DNA of 33,506 bases from assembly GCF_009711445.1 (NCBI RefSeq), contig NZ_SMMC01000188.1, forward strand, positions 1 through 33,506, in the 5' to 3' direction. The notes under the pieces are model-generated. The model worked only from the letters and a program-made list of their open reading frames with translations. It did no database searches and had not been told where the DNA came from. Positions 1-8,246 of the stretch are shown here, piece by piece (the first letter of the stretch is position 1; each line of letters opens with the position of its first letter). A program made the position numbers and the translations under genes. Source of the DNA: Curvivirga aplysinae. GTDB taxonomy: Bacteria > Pseudomonadota > Alphaproteobacteria > UBA8366 > Aestuariispiraceae.

Positions 1-29
1 TATACAAAATAAACCAATCTGTTTATATT
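1..29 (+). promoter_or_regulatory. Putative promoter of the tetR gene, probably giving a leaderless mRNA
   Basis: TATACA at 1-6 and TATATT at 24-29 are separated by 17 bases and resemble -35 and -10 boxes. The -10 ends only five bases before the ATG at 35, so transcription would start at or next to the start codon. No Shine-Dalgarno sequence is visible before that ATG, which agrees with a leaderless transcript. The -35 box touches the window edge. This is inference from box similarity only. Confidence 0.4.
9..26. promoter_or_regulatory. Palindromic operator candidate for the adjacent TetR regulator
   Basis: ATAAAC at 9-14 and GTTTAT at 21-26 form a perfect inverted repeat with a 6-base spacer. 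It lies between the candidate -35 and -10 boxes and overlaps the -10. TetR-family dimers usually bind palindromes of this size at their own promoter, so autorepression is likely. It may also control a divergent gene left of the window. Confidence 0.45.
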
Positions 30-34
30 AAATT

Positions 35-598
35 ATGCAAAATTCGAAACGACAACATATTATTGAAAGCGCACTTCCCCTATTTAATGAATATGGGTTC
101 CATAATACGGGTGTTAATTTGATTATGGAAAAAGCTAGAATTTCAAAGAAAACTCTCTATGCGCATTTTCGAACTAAAGACGATTTAATCGCAGCTGTCC
201 TTCAATATGGGGATGCTATATCTCGAAATAATTTCATGCGAGTCGTCGATAAATCTTCAGAAGATCCAAAAGAAAGATTACTAGCTGCCTTCGATGCGAC
301 AAAGGATTGGTTTAATCAAAAAGATTTTTTTGGTTGCACGTTTGTAAATGTGATCGCTGAATATTCAGAAGATACCAGTCAGATTCGTAATATTTGCCAA
401 CAATCCAAAAAACTGAAACGTGACTATCTTTACGAAATTTGCCTTGAAGCAAACCTTAAAACGCCAGAGGCTTTAGCTGACAAACTTGCGCTCTTAATTG
501 AAGGCGCCACGGTGACTGCGCAAGTTTCCAAATCTGACGAAGCTGCCAATACCGCAAAAATGATTGCCGTCCAATTAATCGAAGCTGCTTCGCCATAA
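35..598 (+). CDS. TetR/AcrR-family transcriptional regulator
   Basis: A 187-residue protein of the size usual for TetR repressors. The N-terminal DNA-binding region covers about residues 5-50, with the helix-turn-helix around 27-46 and the typical recognition-helix end KKTLYAHFRTKDDL. The rest is a helical ligand-binding and dimerisation domain with a Cys-containing patch (FFGCTFVN, near residue 100), a pattern often seen in TetR proteins that answer small electrophiles or metabolites. The ligand cannot be read from sequence. The ATG at 35 is the first possible start in the window, has no ribosome-binding site and sits just after a candidate -10 box. The gene converges on priA, with two bases between the two stop codons. 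Its target is probably itself plus a gene left of the window. Confidence 0.9.
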   Translation: MQNSKRQHIIESALPLFNEYGFHNTGVNLIMEKARISKKTLYAHFRTKDDLIAAVLQYGDAISRNNFMRVVDKSSEDPKERLLAAFDATKDWFNQKDFFGCTFVNVIAEYSEDTSQIRNICQQSKKLKRDYLYEICLEANLKTPEALADKLALLIEGATVTAQVSKSDEAANTAKMIAVQLIEAASP

Positions 599-600
599 GC

Positions 601-2835
601 CTAAAAGAAACTATAGGGATCAATATCAACCTGAACTCTGACGGATGAAGGAATCTTCTGGGCATTCAACCAGGGCTTCAATAATTTCTGGACAGAAATA
701 TTTTTACTTACCTTCAACAACATACGACGACGATGCTTCCCTCTTAAGACGGCCAAAGGTGCAGGCGTTGGTCCCAAAACAATAATCCCCTCGCCAAATG
801 GGGCAGATTGCGCAAGACGCTTACTGACTGCATTGACCATATCCGGATCAGGGCCAGAGATAATTAAAGCAGCCAAGCGACCATAGGGCGGCATTTCCGC
901 CGCCTCTCGCTGCTCTGCCTCAGCAGCCATAAACCCATCGCGATCCCCATTTGCAAGTGCGGCCATCACAGGTTCTTTTACATTACTGGTCTGAATCATC
1001 ACACGCCCCGGACGATCAGAACGCCCCGCACGGCCTGCCACCTGATGCAAGAGTTGAAAACATCTTTCAGAGGCACGAAGATCACCGCCACTCAATCCCA
1101 AATCCGCATCAATCACCCCCACAAGTGTTAAATCCGGAAAGTGATATCCTTTTGCCACAATCTGCGTGCCAATTATCACATTGGTTTCATGCGAGGTCAC
1201 CCGATCCACAAATGCAGAGGCCGCCACAGGTCCATATAAAGTATCAGAGGTCACAACTTCCACACGGGCATCAGGTAATAAATTTGAGACCTCTTCCGCC
1301 AAACGCTCCACCCCCGGACCACAAGCACGAAAACTATGCTGATCATTACATTCCGGGCATTCTGTAGGCATAGGGGCCTGATATCCACAATGATGACATT
1401 CAAGACGATTTGAAAAACGATGCTCCACCAACCACGCGGTACAATTGGGGCATTGCAAACGATGCCCACAAGTATTGCAAAGTGTAAGAGGCGCATATCC
1501 CCGACGGTTCAAGAACAACAAGACTTGCTCACCTTTGTCGAGCGTTTCTTTAACCGCATCTGCAAGTGGTGGGGATATCCATTGCTGTCGTCCAGGCTTA
1601 TCTTTTAACAGATCAATTAAGGTCACTTCCGGTAAAACGGCCTGACCATGTCGTTCAGGCAGAACCAAATGATCAAAGCGCCCTTGAGATACATTAATCG
1701 TTGTTTCCATAGATGGTGTTGCAGAGGCCAATACCACGGGACAATTTGTAATCTGCCCACGCACGATCGCCATGTCCCTTGCATGATAGATCACGCCATC
1801 TTCTTGCTTGAAAGATGCTTCATGCTCCTCATCCACAATTATCAAACCAAGATCAGCAAATGGAAGATGCAACGCAGAGCGCGCACCAACAACGACTTTT
1901 AACCGACCCGCAGCAATCGCTTGCCAACAATCACGTTTTTTACTTCCGCCCACATCAGAGTGCCATTCACCCGGACGTACACCAAAGCGAGCTTCAAATC
2001 GTGATAGCCATTGTGCGGATAAAGCAATTTCAGGCAGCAGGATGAGTACTTGTTTATTCTGACGTAACGTTTCGGCTATTGCCTCAAAATAAACTTCTGT
2101 TTTACCGGACCCGGTCACACCATCTAACAAAGACACTGCAAATTTATGCTTCTTCACTTCTTCACAAATATGATCTGCAGCGTTTTTTTGCGCTTCTGAC
2201 AATTTGAAACCTGTACTATCAGGATGAGGTTCAGGCCATAATCCACCAACAGGGATCATAATTGCATCCAGCGCATCTGCCGCCATTAACCCTTTTACCA
2301 CGGAAGCTGACACCCCTGCCTCTCGCGCAATATCGGCGGATGACATAGGCGGGAATTCACGCACGACATTTAAAACCCGCTGACGGGCCGCAGTCATTTT
2401 TATAGAAATCTCCCCCTCTTTCGCGGTCAGAAGATATTTTGGCTTTTGCGGTTCAAAAACAGCGGGCACAGACATCGCCATTCGTAAAACAGCACCCGGA
2501 GCCGCTAAACAATAGGCCGCCATCCAATCTACAAATTTCCGGTTGGCTTCAGGCAAACGTCCAATATGAAGGACACTGTCTATATCTTTTAATTTTGAGG
2601 CCGCAACATCACTTTCTTCCGCATAGCCCCATACCACCCCAATCAATTTTCTTGGGCCAAGCGGGACTTTCACAAAATCACCGGGTGTCAGATCCATACC
2701 GTCAGGCACACCATAATCATATGTTCCAGCCAAAGGCAGCGGTAAAAGAACTTTTACCCGTGTTTTCTCTGCCCCCTTGACGAAGGGGTCATCTTTGGCG
2801 AAAAGGTCCTGTGAATATTGATCCGATGGGGCCAT
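601..2835 (-). CDS. priA: Primosomal protein N' (replication restart helicase PriA)
   Basis: A 744-residue superfamily 2 helicase that reloads the replisome at stalled or repaired forks. The N-terminal 3'-DNA-binding domain is followed by a winged-helix-like stretch, then the helicase core: Walker A GVTGSGKT at 239-246 and the DEEH box at 335-338. The zinc-binding insert has eight cysteines in four CxxC pairs between about 453 and 496 (CNTC, CPNC, CHHC, CPEC). SAT near 371-373 and the late QVAGRAGR element are the remaining helicase motifs. Length and all key residues fit a functional PriA. The ATG at 2835 is followed by a short polar N-terminal extension; a start some 20 codons later is possible, as the upstream ribosome-binding site is weak. 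It is divergent from the transaldolase gene across 124 bases. Confidence 0.96.
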   Translation of the reverse strand: MAPSDQYSQDLFAKDDPFVKGAEKTRVKVLLPLPLAGTYDYGVPDGMDLTPGDFVKVPLGPRKLIGVVWGYAEESDVAASKLKDIDSVLHIGRLPEANRKFVDWMAAYCLAAPGAVLRMAMSVPAVFEPQKPKYLLTAKEGEISIKMTAARQRVLNVVREFPPMSSADIAREAGVSASVVKGLMAADALDAIMIPVGGLWPEPHPDSTGFKLSEAQKNAADHICEEVKKHKFAVSLLDGVTGSGKTEVYFEAIAETLRQNKQVLILLPEIALSAQWLSRFEARFGVRPGEWHSDVGGSKKRDCWQAIAAGRLKVVVGARSALHLPFADLGLIIVDEEHEASFKQEDGVIYHARDMAIVRGQITNCPVVLASATPSMETTINVSQGRFDHLVLPERHGQAVLPEVTLIDLLKDKPGRQQWISPPLADAVKETLDKGEQVLLFLNRRGYAPLTLCNTCGHRLQCPNCTAWLVEHRFSNRLECHHCGYQAPMPTECPECNDQHSFRACGPGVERLAEEVSNLLPDARVEVVTSDTLYGPVAASAFVDRVTSHETNVIIGTQIVAKGYHFPDLTLVGVIDADLGLSGGDLRASERCFQLLHQVAGRAGRSDRPGRVMIQTSNVKEPVMAALANGDRDGFMAAEAEQREAAEMPPYGRLAALIISGPDPDMVNAVSKRLAQSAPFGEGIIVLGPTPAPLAVLRGKHRRRMLLKVSKNISVQKLLKPWLNAQKIPSSVRVQVDIDPYSFF

Positions 2836-2959
2836 GAAACTGGTTTCTTCTGGTTGTTGCGAAAGTTTTACAATTTAAGACTAGGCAGACTAGAGCGATT
2901 CGGACAGAATTAATCATATGAGGCGAGCTCCCTCCACCCTTTTTTAACGGAAGAGATAA
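2836..2959. other. Divergent intergenic region between priA and the transaldolase gene
   Basis: These 124 bases must hold the promoters of both divergent genes. I see no convincing -35/-10 pair on either strand. The only clear element is the Shine-Dalgarno GGAAGAG just before the transaldolase ATG. Confidence 0.5.
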
Positions 2960-3613
2960 ATGAAATTCTTCGTAGACACCGCAGATATCGACGAAATCAA
3001 AGACCTTAACAGCACAGGCTTGGTTGACGGCGTAACAACAAACCCATCCCTGATCGCACAATCCGGTCGTGATTTCTTAGAAGTTATCCAAGAAATTGCA
3101 GCTGTTGTTGACGGTCCGGTAAGTGCAGAAACAGTTGCACTTGACCATGAAACAATGCTGAAAGAAGGCCTAAAACTTGCTAAACTAGCTGATAATATCG
3201 CTGTTAAAGTGCCATTAACAGCAGATGGCTTGAAAACATGTAAAGTCCTATCTGACGAAGGCATTCCGGTGAATGTGACATTATGCTTTTCTGCTGGTCA
3301 GGCGTTGTTAGCAGCAAAAGCAGGCGCTGCGTATATTTCACCATTCGTTGGACGTTTAGATGATATCGGTCTTGATGGTATGGATTTGATCGCAGATGTT
3401 TGTCAAATTTATGCAAATTATGATTTCAAGACAGAAGTATTGGTTGCTTCTATCCGTGGCCCGGGTCACGTGATTGAAGCCGCTAAAATGGGTGCTGATG
3501 TTGGCACTCTTCCACCAAAAGCATTGCGTGCTCTGTATAACCACCCATTAACAGATAAAGGATTGGATGCCTTTATGAAAGATTGGGAAAAAACAGGTCA
3601 AACAATTCTGTAA
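2960..3613 (+). CDS. Transaldolase / fructose-6-phosphate aldolase-like, single-domain type
   Basis: A 217-residue cytosolic aldolase of the short transaldolase subfamily (TalC/Fsa type). It would transfer a dihydroxyacetone unit between sugar phosphates in the non-oxidative pentose phosphate pathway, or act as fructose-6-phosphate aldolase. Visible landmarks are Asp6 in the opening FFVDTAD, the TTNPS motif at 26-30, the Schiff-base lysine Lys83 in AVKVPLT, and the later VASIRGP strand. Length is typical. The ATG follows a good GGAAGAG ribosome-binding site. Transaldolase and aldolase activity are hard to separate from sequence, so the symbol is left open. A hairpin terminator lies just downstream, so the gene is probably transcribed alone. 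Confidence 0.93.
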   Translation: MKFFVDTADIDEIKDLNSTGLVDGVTTNPSLIAQSGRDFLEVIQEIAAVVDGPVSAETVALDHETMLKEGLKLAKLADNIAVKVPLTADGLKTCKVLSDEGIPVNVTLCFSAGQALLAAKAGAAYISPFVGRLDDIGLDGMDLIADVCQIYANYDFKTEVLVASIRGPGHVIEAAKMGADVGTLPPKALRALYNHPLTDKGLDAFMKDWEKTGQTIL

Positions 3614-3623
3614 TTTCTTTTAG

Positions 3624-3660
3624 GGCAGGCAAGCATATTTCTTGTCTGCCTTATTTCTTT
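3624..3660 (+). terminator. Intrinsic terminator after the transaldolase gene
   Basis: GGCAGGCAAG at 3624-3633 pairs with CTTGTCTGCC at 3641-3650, ten pairs with one G-T, around a 7-base loop. The T-rich stretch TTATTTCTTT follows. It lies between the transaldolase stop and the DUF484 start. Confidence 0.7.
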
Positions 3661-3680
3661 GATGTTGGAGAGATTTTCAA

Positions 3681-4418
3681 ATGGCAGAACATACCATTCG
3701 CGCTGCAAATGAAAACCTGACTGCGGAAATAGTTGCTGACTATTTACGGGATCATCCTGATTTTTTATCTGGCTTTCCTGACTTACTTGGCATTTTGCAA
3801 CCACCTTCCCGCGAAATGGGTGAAGGAGTAAGCGACCTCCAGCAAACAATGATCCATCGATTGCGTGATCAGGTAGAACGCACCGAAGATCTCGCCAATG
3901 TTATGATTGTTAACAGCCGCGACAACCTATCTAGCACTACACAGATTCATGAATGTGTTTTGCAACTGATGTCTACCGAATCCTTTGAGGAATTATTAGA
4001 AGTTATCAGCCGCGATCTACCTCAGATTCTGGAACTTGACTGTGTTGCTTTATGTGTCGAGAATGATGATATGAGTATGCCACCAATTGATGGCTTACGA
4101 GTCATTCCGACGACTCTCATTGATTATCTGCTGCCCGATGGAGAAGTTATCGCCTTACGTGACAACACCATGCCAGATCCAAATGTTTATGTCGAAAAAT
4201 TTGAAGTGGTAAAATCTGAGGTTTTGGTGCGTTTAGAAATTTCACCAGAAGTTCCTCCGGCATTATTGGCATTTGGTAGTAGTGACCCAGAAAGATTTGA
4301 CCCCGGCCAAGGTACTGAACTTATTCTTTTCCTTGCACAATCCATTTCCGAACTCATCCGTATCTGGCTTGCCCTACCAAGTCCTGAAGTCATTTTTGGT
4401 GACGATGACGACCAATAA
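3681..4418 (+). CDS. DUF484 family protein (GAF-like)
   Basis: A 245-residue cytosolic protein recognised as DUF484 from its N-terminal motif (VADYLRDHPDFLSGFPDLL, about residues 18-36). A helical, probably coiled segment with LRDQVERTEDL follows, then a GAF-like C-terminal domain. Its molecular role is unknown. In many proteobacteria DUF484 genes sit directly before the tyrosine recombinase gene xerC. Here the start codon of a short recombinase-like remnant overlaps its last codons instead. The ATG follows GGAGAG at a slightly long spacing. The C-terminus ends in an acidic run (GDDDDQ). Confidence 0.87.
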   Translation: MAEHTIRAANENLTAEIVADYLRDHPDFLSGFPDLLGILQPPSREMGEGVSDLQQTMIHRLRDQVERTEDLANVMIVNSRDNLSSTTQIHECVLQLMSTESFEELLEVISRDLPQILELDCVALCVENDDMSMPPIDGLRVIPTTLIDYLLPDGEVIALRDNTMPDPNVYVEKFEVVKSEVLVRLEISPEVPPALLAFGSSDPERFDPGQGTELILFLAQSISELIRIWLALPSPEVIFGDDDDQ

Positions 4419-4596
4419 CCCTTGTCTGGATGAGTTAAGCAAAAGGTCAGATGTCAAGTTCACTTATGTAACCTTAACTTGGAAGCGTGCCCTTAAGAAA
4501 ACAAAAATCGGTGACGTGGATGGAACTGTTAACAGGATCTATCAAAAACACCATCCCGCTACATTACGACAGAATGGTGTTCAATACTTGGAGTAA
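4405..4596 (+). pseudogene. Collapsed tyrosine recombinase (phage-type integrase) remnant
   Basis: This is a 63-codon frame whose ATG overlaps the last codons of the DUF484 gene. One stretch, FTYVTLTWKRALKKTKIGD, resembles the segment before the first catalytic Arg in phage-type integrases (F...AWKRALKRAGI.D). The following VNRIYQKHHPATLR resembles their C-terminal catalytic-Tyr region (typically RVYGHHHPDHLR). The roughly 50-60 residues that should lie between, with HDLRHT and the HxxR box, are missing. If the reading is right, an in-frame deletion removed the catalytic centre and the product is dead. The resemblance rests on memory of family motifs, not on a search. A small unrelated gene is the alternative. 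The C-terminal motif does not resemble XerC. Confidence 0.45.
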
Positions 4597-4612
4597 TAAT
4601 TACTGAAAGGAT

Positions 4613-5239
4613 CTACTGAACCAAGGCTAAAACATCTTTGGCCATTTGTTCTGGCTTACTGCCATGCTTGAACATGGTTACAAACTCACCATTAGGATCC
4701 ATTAGATATGTAAAAGCAGAATGGCTCATAACATAGTCACCATCTTCGTCCGGTTCTTCTTTATTAAAATAAACGCGATAAGCTTTTGCTGTTTTCGCAA
4801 TTTCAGGTAATTCACCTGTTAAACCAACCATACGTTCATGGAAATGATCTGTATATTCTGCAATGGCGTCGGGCACATCACGTTCGGGATCAATAGTAAT
4901 GAAAATTGGCGTTATTCTACTCGCTTTATCATCATCTTCATCTTCCATCATCGCCATTGCCTCTCCCATGACAGCAAGGTCGGTCGGACAAACATCAGGA
5001 CAATAAGTAAAACCAAAATAGATCAACATATATTTACCAGCAAAATCTTTTTCAGTTACTGGTTTTCCGGCTTCATCAATCAAATTAAACGGACCACCTA
5101 ATTCTACCTGTCCCATCGCCAAAGAGGAATTACTGCTCTTTTGTTGCGTTTGATACAAATATAAATATGTTGCAATCAACGCAGCCGCAGCCACAGCAAA
5201 AATCGCCATAAAGGCGGGCGACAGAATCAAGCGTTTCAT
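4613..5239 (-). CDS. SCO1/SenC family copper chaperone for cytochrome oxidase assembly
   Basis: A 208-residue protein anchored by one N-terminal membrane segment (about residues 8-30), with a thioredoxin-like domain outside the inner membrane. The copper ligands are visible: Cys80 and Cys84 in CPDVC, and His172 in MSHSAFTYLMDP. Sco proteins deliver copper to, or reduce, the CuA site of cytochrome c oxidase subunit II. The acidic loop near 98-103 (EDEDDD) is unusual but in a tolerant position. No oxidase genes are nearby, so the gene is a stand-alone unit facing away from chvI. Confidence 0.93.
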   Translation of the reverse strand: MKRLILSPAFMAIFAVAAAALIATYLYLYQTQQKSSNSSLAMGQVELGGPFNLIDEAGKPVTEKDFAGKYMLIYFGFTYCPDVCPTDLAVMGEAMAMMEDEDDDKASRITPIFITIDPERDVPDAIAEYTDHFHERMVGLTGELPEIAKTAKAYRVYFNKEEPDEDGDYVMSHSAFTYLMDPNGEFVTMFKHGSKPEQMAKDVLALVQ

Positions 5240-5402
5240 AATTACTAATCCTTTAAACCGTTACATCCGAATAATCGGACATCATCTGCGATAGAAATAG
5301 GCAGCTATCCAAATAATTGCAAGTCACGAAATCGTAATAATAAACCACTTTTGCCACGTTGATTTCCTATTGATGCCCCAATTGTGCCTTAATTGGAATT
5401 GA

Positions 5403-5431
5403 TTGTAGCATACTAGAAATTCCATTATGTT
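5403..5431 (+). promoter_or_regulatory. Candidate promoter of the chvI-chvG operon
   Basis: TTGTAG at 5403-5408 and TATGTT at 5426-5431 are 17 bases apart and each match four of six consensus positions. A short inverted repeat, CCAATT at 5378-5383 with AATTGG at 5391-5396, lies just upstream and could be a binding site. Support is limited to box similarity. Confidence 0.3.
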
Positions 5432-5450
5432 ATGTAACAACCAAAGTTGA

Positions 5451-5483
5451 ATGAGGGACTGGCATAAGCCAGACACAAAATGA
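5451..5483 (+). promoter_or_regulatory. Ten-codon upstream frame plus hairpin at the chvI start
   Basis: ATG at 5451 opens a frame reading [10 protein letters not shown], whose TGA at 5481-5483 overlaps the chvI ATG as ATGA. Inside it, CTGGC at 5459-5463 pairs with GCCAG at 5468-5472 around ATAA. The only Shine-Dalgarno-like sequence, GAGGGA at 5453-5458, is about 21 bases from the chvI ATG, too far unless the hairpin closes the gap. Either translational coupling or a structure-shortened spacer could serve initiation. Both are inference. Confidence 0.35.
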
Positions 5484-6181
5484 GCCATAAGATTGCACTT
5501 GTCGACGACGATCGTAATATCCTGACTTCCGTTTCCATCGCCTTGGAATCAGAAGGTTTTGAAGTAGTCACCTATAATGACGGGGAAACTGCACTGGCAG
5601 GAATCAACACCGGCACCCCCGACCTGGCTGTCCTCGACATCAAAATGCCACGTATGGACGGCATGGAGTTATTACAACGTTTGCGCAAAACCAACACAAT
5701 GCCTGTCATCTTCCTTACCTCAAAAGATGACGAGGTAGACGAACTCCTTGGTTTACGGATGGGGGCTGATGACTATATCAAAAAACCCTTCTCTCAACGC
5801 CTTTTGATTGAACGTATTCGCGCACTTCTACGCCGTAAAGAACTAGAAACCAGCGGCGGTGATAATTCCGCAGGCGGCGTCATGACACGTGGTAAACTGG
5901 TATTAGATTCTGATCGCCACATTTGTAGCTGGAACGGAAAAGTGGTGAACCTAACTGTGACAGAGTTTTTATTGATCAAAACATTAGCGCAACGCCCAGG
6001 TCACGTAAAAAATCGTGATCAATTGATGGATTCTGCCTATGGCGAAAATATCTATGTGGATGATCGTACAATTGATAGCCATATCAAACGCCTGCGTAAA
6101 AAATTCCGTGATATCGACAATGAATTTAATGAAATTGAAACCCTCTACGGGGTGGGTTATCGTTATAAAGAACCAGCCTAA
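5480..6181 (+). CDS. chvI: ChvI-like OmpR-family response regulator
   Basis: A 233-residue two-component regulator. The receiver domain has the acidic pocket DDD at 9-11, phospho-acceptor Asp53 ([13 protein letters not shown]), Thr80 and Lys102 (IKKPF). The winged-helix output domain occupies about 135-231 and ends in the usual YGVGYRY wing. The opening ([18 protein letters not shown]) is very close to ChvI of alphaproteobacteria, which with ChvG controls envelope, exopolysaccharide and acid responses. The start is fixed by the conserved N-terminus, though its ribosome-binding site is oddly placed. It is 23 bases from the kinase gene, clearly one operon. Confidence 0.93.
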   Translation: MSHKIALVDDDRNILTSVSIALESEGFEVVTYNDGETALAGINTGTPDLAVLDIKMPRMDGMELLQRLRKTNTMPVIFLTSKDDEVDELLGLRMGADDYIKKPFSQRLLIERIRALLRRKELETSGGDNSAGGVMTRGKLVLDSDRHICSWNGKVVNLTVTEFLLIKTLAQRPGHVKNRDQLMDSAYGENIYVDDRTIDSHIKRLRKKFRDIDNEFNEIETLYGVGYRYKEPA

Positions 6182-6204
6182 AACCACTTCATTAAACGAA
6201 TAAT

Positions 6205-7869
6205 ATGTTAAAAGCTGACCCCGCTAAGGCGCCCAATAAAACTCTACAACCGGAAAAAGGCTCGACGGTCAAAAAGTCCCGCTTTTTGACGCCTTTGGCA
6301 CGTAAAATTTTAGCAATTAATATGCTAACGCTCGCCATACCGGTTGCAGGGCTTCTATATCAAGGCGTGTATAAGGACCAATTAATCCAGCAAGAATTAG
6401 AAGCCTTACGGACACAGGGTGAAATATTTTCCGGTGCATTAGGTGAAGCAGCAATCACTCGCTTAAACACTGGACAAGAAATTTTAAATCTGGTGCCTGC
6501 TCGACATATTATTCATAGATTATCTGTTCCGGGCCGCGTTCATGCCCGCCTGTTTTTGAATGATGGAAAACTAGCCGCAGATAGTGAAAGGTTAGGTGGA
6601 CTCAATCAAATCGTTGAGGTCGAAGACTTACCTGAACATGATTCCACAGCCGAACAAATCCTAGAACCATTCTTGGAAATGATGGAAAACTTAACGGAAT
6701 TCACATCCAGTCATGATCTCCCTCTCTATCCAAACAATGCCATTCCTGTTGCCAGTGATTTTCCAGAAGCACAAAACGCGCTACGCGGTGGAATCACAGG
6801 CGTTGTCAGGCAAAAATCAAATGGAAACTTGGTTCTATCAGTCGCCTTTCCAGTTCAGCGATATTATCAAATTGCGGGCGCATTAATGCTTTCAAAAGGT
6901 GGGGCAAAAATTGACGCTGCCATGCGCGAAATTCGCTTTAATCTATTAATTTTATCCGGGCTCGCCTTTGTCCTAACCATCAGCTTATCGCTTTATTTAG
7001 CAGCTAGTATCGTTAGTCCTATCCAACGTCTAGCCCATGCAGCCGAAAGAATTCGCGAAAATGTGGGCCGACAAGATGATATCATTCCAGACTTCACCTC
7101 TCGTCGAGATGCGATTGGTGAGTTATCAGGTGTTTTAAGAGAGATGACAGATGCATTACGAAAAAGACTATCCGCCATTGAAAGCTTTGCCGCAGATGTA
7201 TCTCATGAGATTAAAAATCCTCTAACTTCTCTTAAAAGTGCCGTTGAAACTTTATCCTTTGCCAAAGATGAAGCACAAAAGAAAAAATTACTGCGGATCA
7301 TTGAAGATGATGTTACGCGGCTTGATCGTTTGATAACCGACATTTCTGATGCCTCGCGTCTTGATGCTGAATTATCACGAACAGATGCAACGCCTGTCAA
7401 CATGGCAGAAATGCTTGATACCCTCGTTGATATGCATAACACAACGGCCGAAGAAAGAAACCGTCCACAACTTCATTTAGATTGCCTTGGGAATGGTCCT
7501 TTTATGATCCAAGGGATAGAAGGGCGACTTGTGCAAGTTTTCAGAAATTTATTTGGTAACGCAGAAACATTTTCCCCTGACAACGGACGTATCTCAATAC
7601 GCTTAGAAAGTAGCGACAAACAAATAACGATCACGGTAGAAGATGAAGGCCCTGGCATACCTGAGAATAAATTAGAGGCAATCTTTGATCGCTTTTATTC
7701 TGAGCGACCAGAGGGGGAAGCATTTGGAAAACATTCCGGTCTTGGCTTAGCGATTTCCAAACAAATTATCGATGCTCATCATGGTCGCATTTATGCCGAA
7801 AACCGACATAATCCTGACGGCAGCCCCAAAGGAGCACGCTTTATTATCAAGCTTCCTATGAGCAATTAA
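6205..7869 (+). CDS. chvG: ChvG-like sensor histidine kinase
   Basis: A 554-residue inner-membrane kinase. Membrane segments lie at about 38-54 and 246-270 and enclose a periplasmic sensor domain of about 190 residues. A HAMP linker follows (about 271-322), then the dimerisation helix with phospho-His334 in SHEIKNP, and the ATPase domain: N-box around Asn452 (NLFGNAETFSP), G1 DEGPGIP at 480-486, F-box IFDRFYSERP, and G2 GLGLAI from 512. All catalytic motifs are intact. It pairs with ChvI encoded just upstream. In many alphaproteobacteria hprK and phosphotransferase genes follow chvG; here a solute-binding pseudogene follows, so the usual link to the nitrogen phosphotransferase genes is absent locally. 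Confidence 0.93.
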   Translation: MLKADPAKAPNKTLQPEKGSTVKKSRFLTPLARKILAINMLTLAIPVAGLLYQGVYKDQLIQQELEALRTQGEIFSGALGEAAITRLNTGQEILNLVPARHIIHRLSVPGRVHARLFLNDGKLAADSERLGGLNQIVEVEDLPEHDSTAEQILEPFLEMMENLTEFTSSHDLPLYPNNAIPVASDFPEAQNALRGGITGVVRQKSNGNLVLSVAFPVQRYYQIAGALMLSKGGAKIDAAMREIRFNLLILSGLAFVLTISLSLYLAASIVSPIQRLAHAAERIRENVGRQDDIIPDFTSRRDAIGELSGVLREMTDALRKRLSAIESFAADVSHEIKNPLTSLKSAVETLSFAKDEAQKKKLLRIIEDDVTRLDRLITDISDASRLDAELSRTDATPVNMAEMLDTLVDMHNTTAEERNRPQLHLDCLGNGPFMIQGIEGRLVQVFRNLFGNAETFSPDNGRISIRLESSDKQITITVEDEGPGIPENKLEAIFDRFYSERPEGEAFGKHSGLGLAISKQIIDAHHGRIYAENRHNPDGSPKGARFIIKLPMSN

Positions 7870-7910
7870 TTCTTCTAAATATTGCTCTCATATGCCATGG
7901 ATATACTGGG

Positions 7911-7919
7911 TGATATAAT
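7911..7919 (+). promoter_or_regulatory. Extended -10 promoter of the dead solute-binding gene
   Basis: TGATATAAT at 7911-7919 is a perfect extended -10 (TGn followed by TATAAT). No good -35 box is at the right distance, as is common for extended -10 promoters. Predicted transcription start is near 7926, just before the AGGGGA ribosome-binding site at 7929-7934. Confidence 0.5.
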
Positions 7920-7940
7920 TTAATTTCTAGGGGAAAAAGA

Positions 7941-8240
7941 ATATTCGGATTTAAGGCTCTTTGCCTCTTATATTTAGTCATTGGTGTCAGCTTTAACATA
8001 TCCACTGTATCTGCAAGTGACTTACCAAAAAAAATTACGTTATCGACAACTGAATGATGTCCTTATACTTGCCCCAATAATTTTTCCTCTAAAGACGAAA
8101 TCACAGAAGGCCTATTTGTTGAATACTTAACTTCTATTTTCGATTGGACAAATAACTTTTTGCAGCGCTTAGATAGCACCTTGGCTAAACTGGCGAACCC
8201 AAAACTTCTTTCTGAATTAATTACCAAATACACCCACTAA
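7941..8240 (+). pseudogene. Solute-binding protein (family 3, SBP_bac_3-like) pseudogene
   Basis: A 100-codon frame runs from ATA at 7941 to TAA at 8238, with one in-frame stop. The ribosome-binding site AGGGGA at 7929-7934 is perfectly placed for 7941, so ATA looks like a mutated ATG. The first 26 codons read as a signal peptide (FKALCLLYLVIGVSF, then VSASD). Next comes ITLSTTE-stop-CPYTCPN: the TGA at 8055-8057 falls where amino-acid-type periplasmic binding proteins have Trp (LxxATGEWPPY), a likely TGG to TGA change. After about 60 codons the frame jumps to a C-terminal tail, and some 150 residues of the domain are missing. Three lesions make this a dead gene. The family call rests on motif resemblance. 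Confidence 0.7.
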
Positions 8241-8246
8241 ACAAAT

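Noticed and set aside
4547-4581. AACACCAT / ATGGTGTT inverted repeat as a terminator
   Set aside because: Eight pairs with a 19-base loop and no T-run on either side; chance is likely.
4405-4596. Short gene after DUF484 as a truncated xerC
   Set aside because: The last residues (IYQKHHPATLR) do not resemble the XerC end, which usually reads Y-x-x-x-HPR; phage-type integrase fits better.
8055-8057. In-frame TGA beside Cys as a possible selenocysteine codon
   Set aside because: The position matches Trp in family 3 binding proteins, no stem-loop of the selenocysteine type follows, and the frame also lacks a start codon and its middle, so it is a dead gene.
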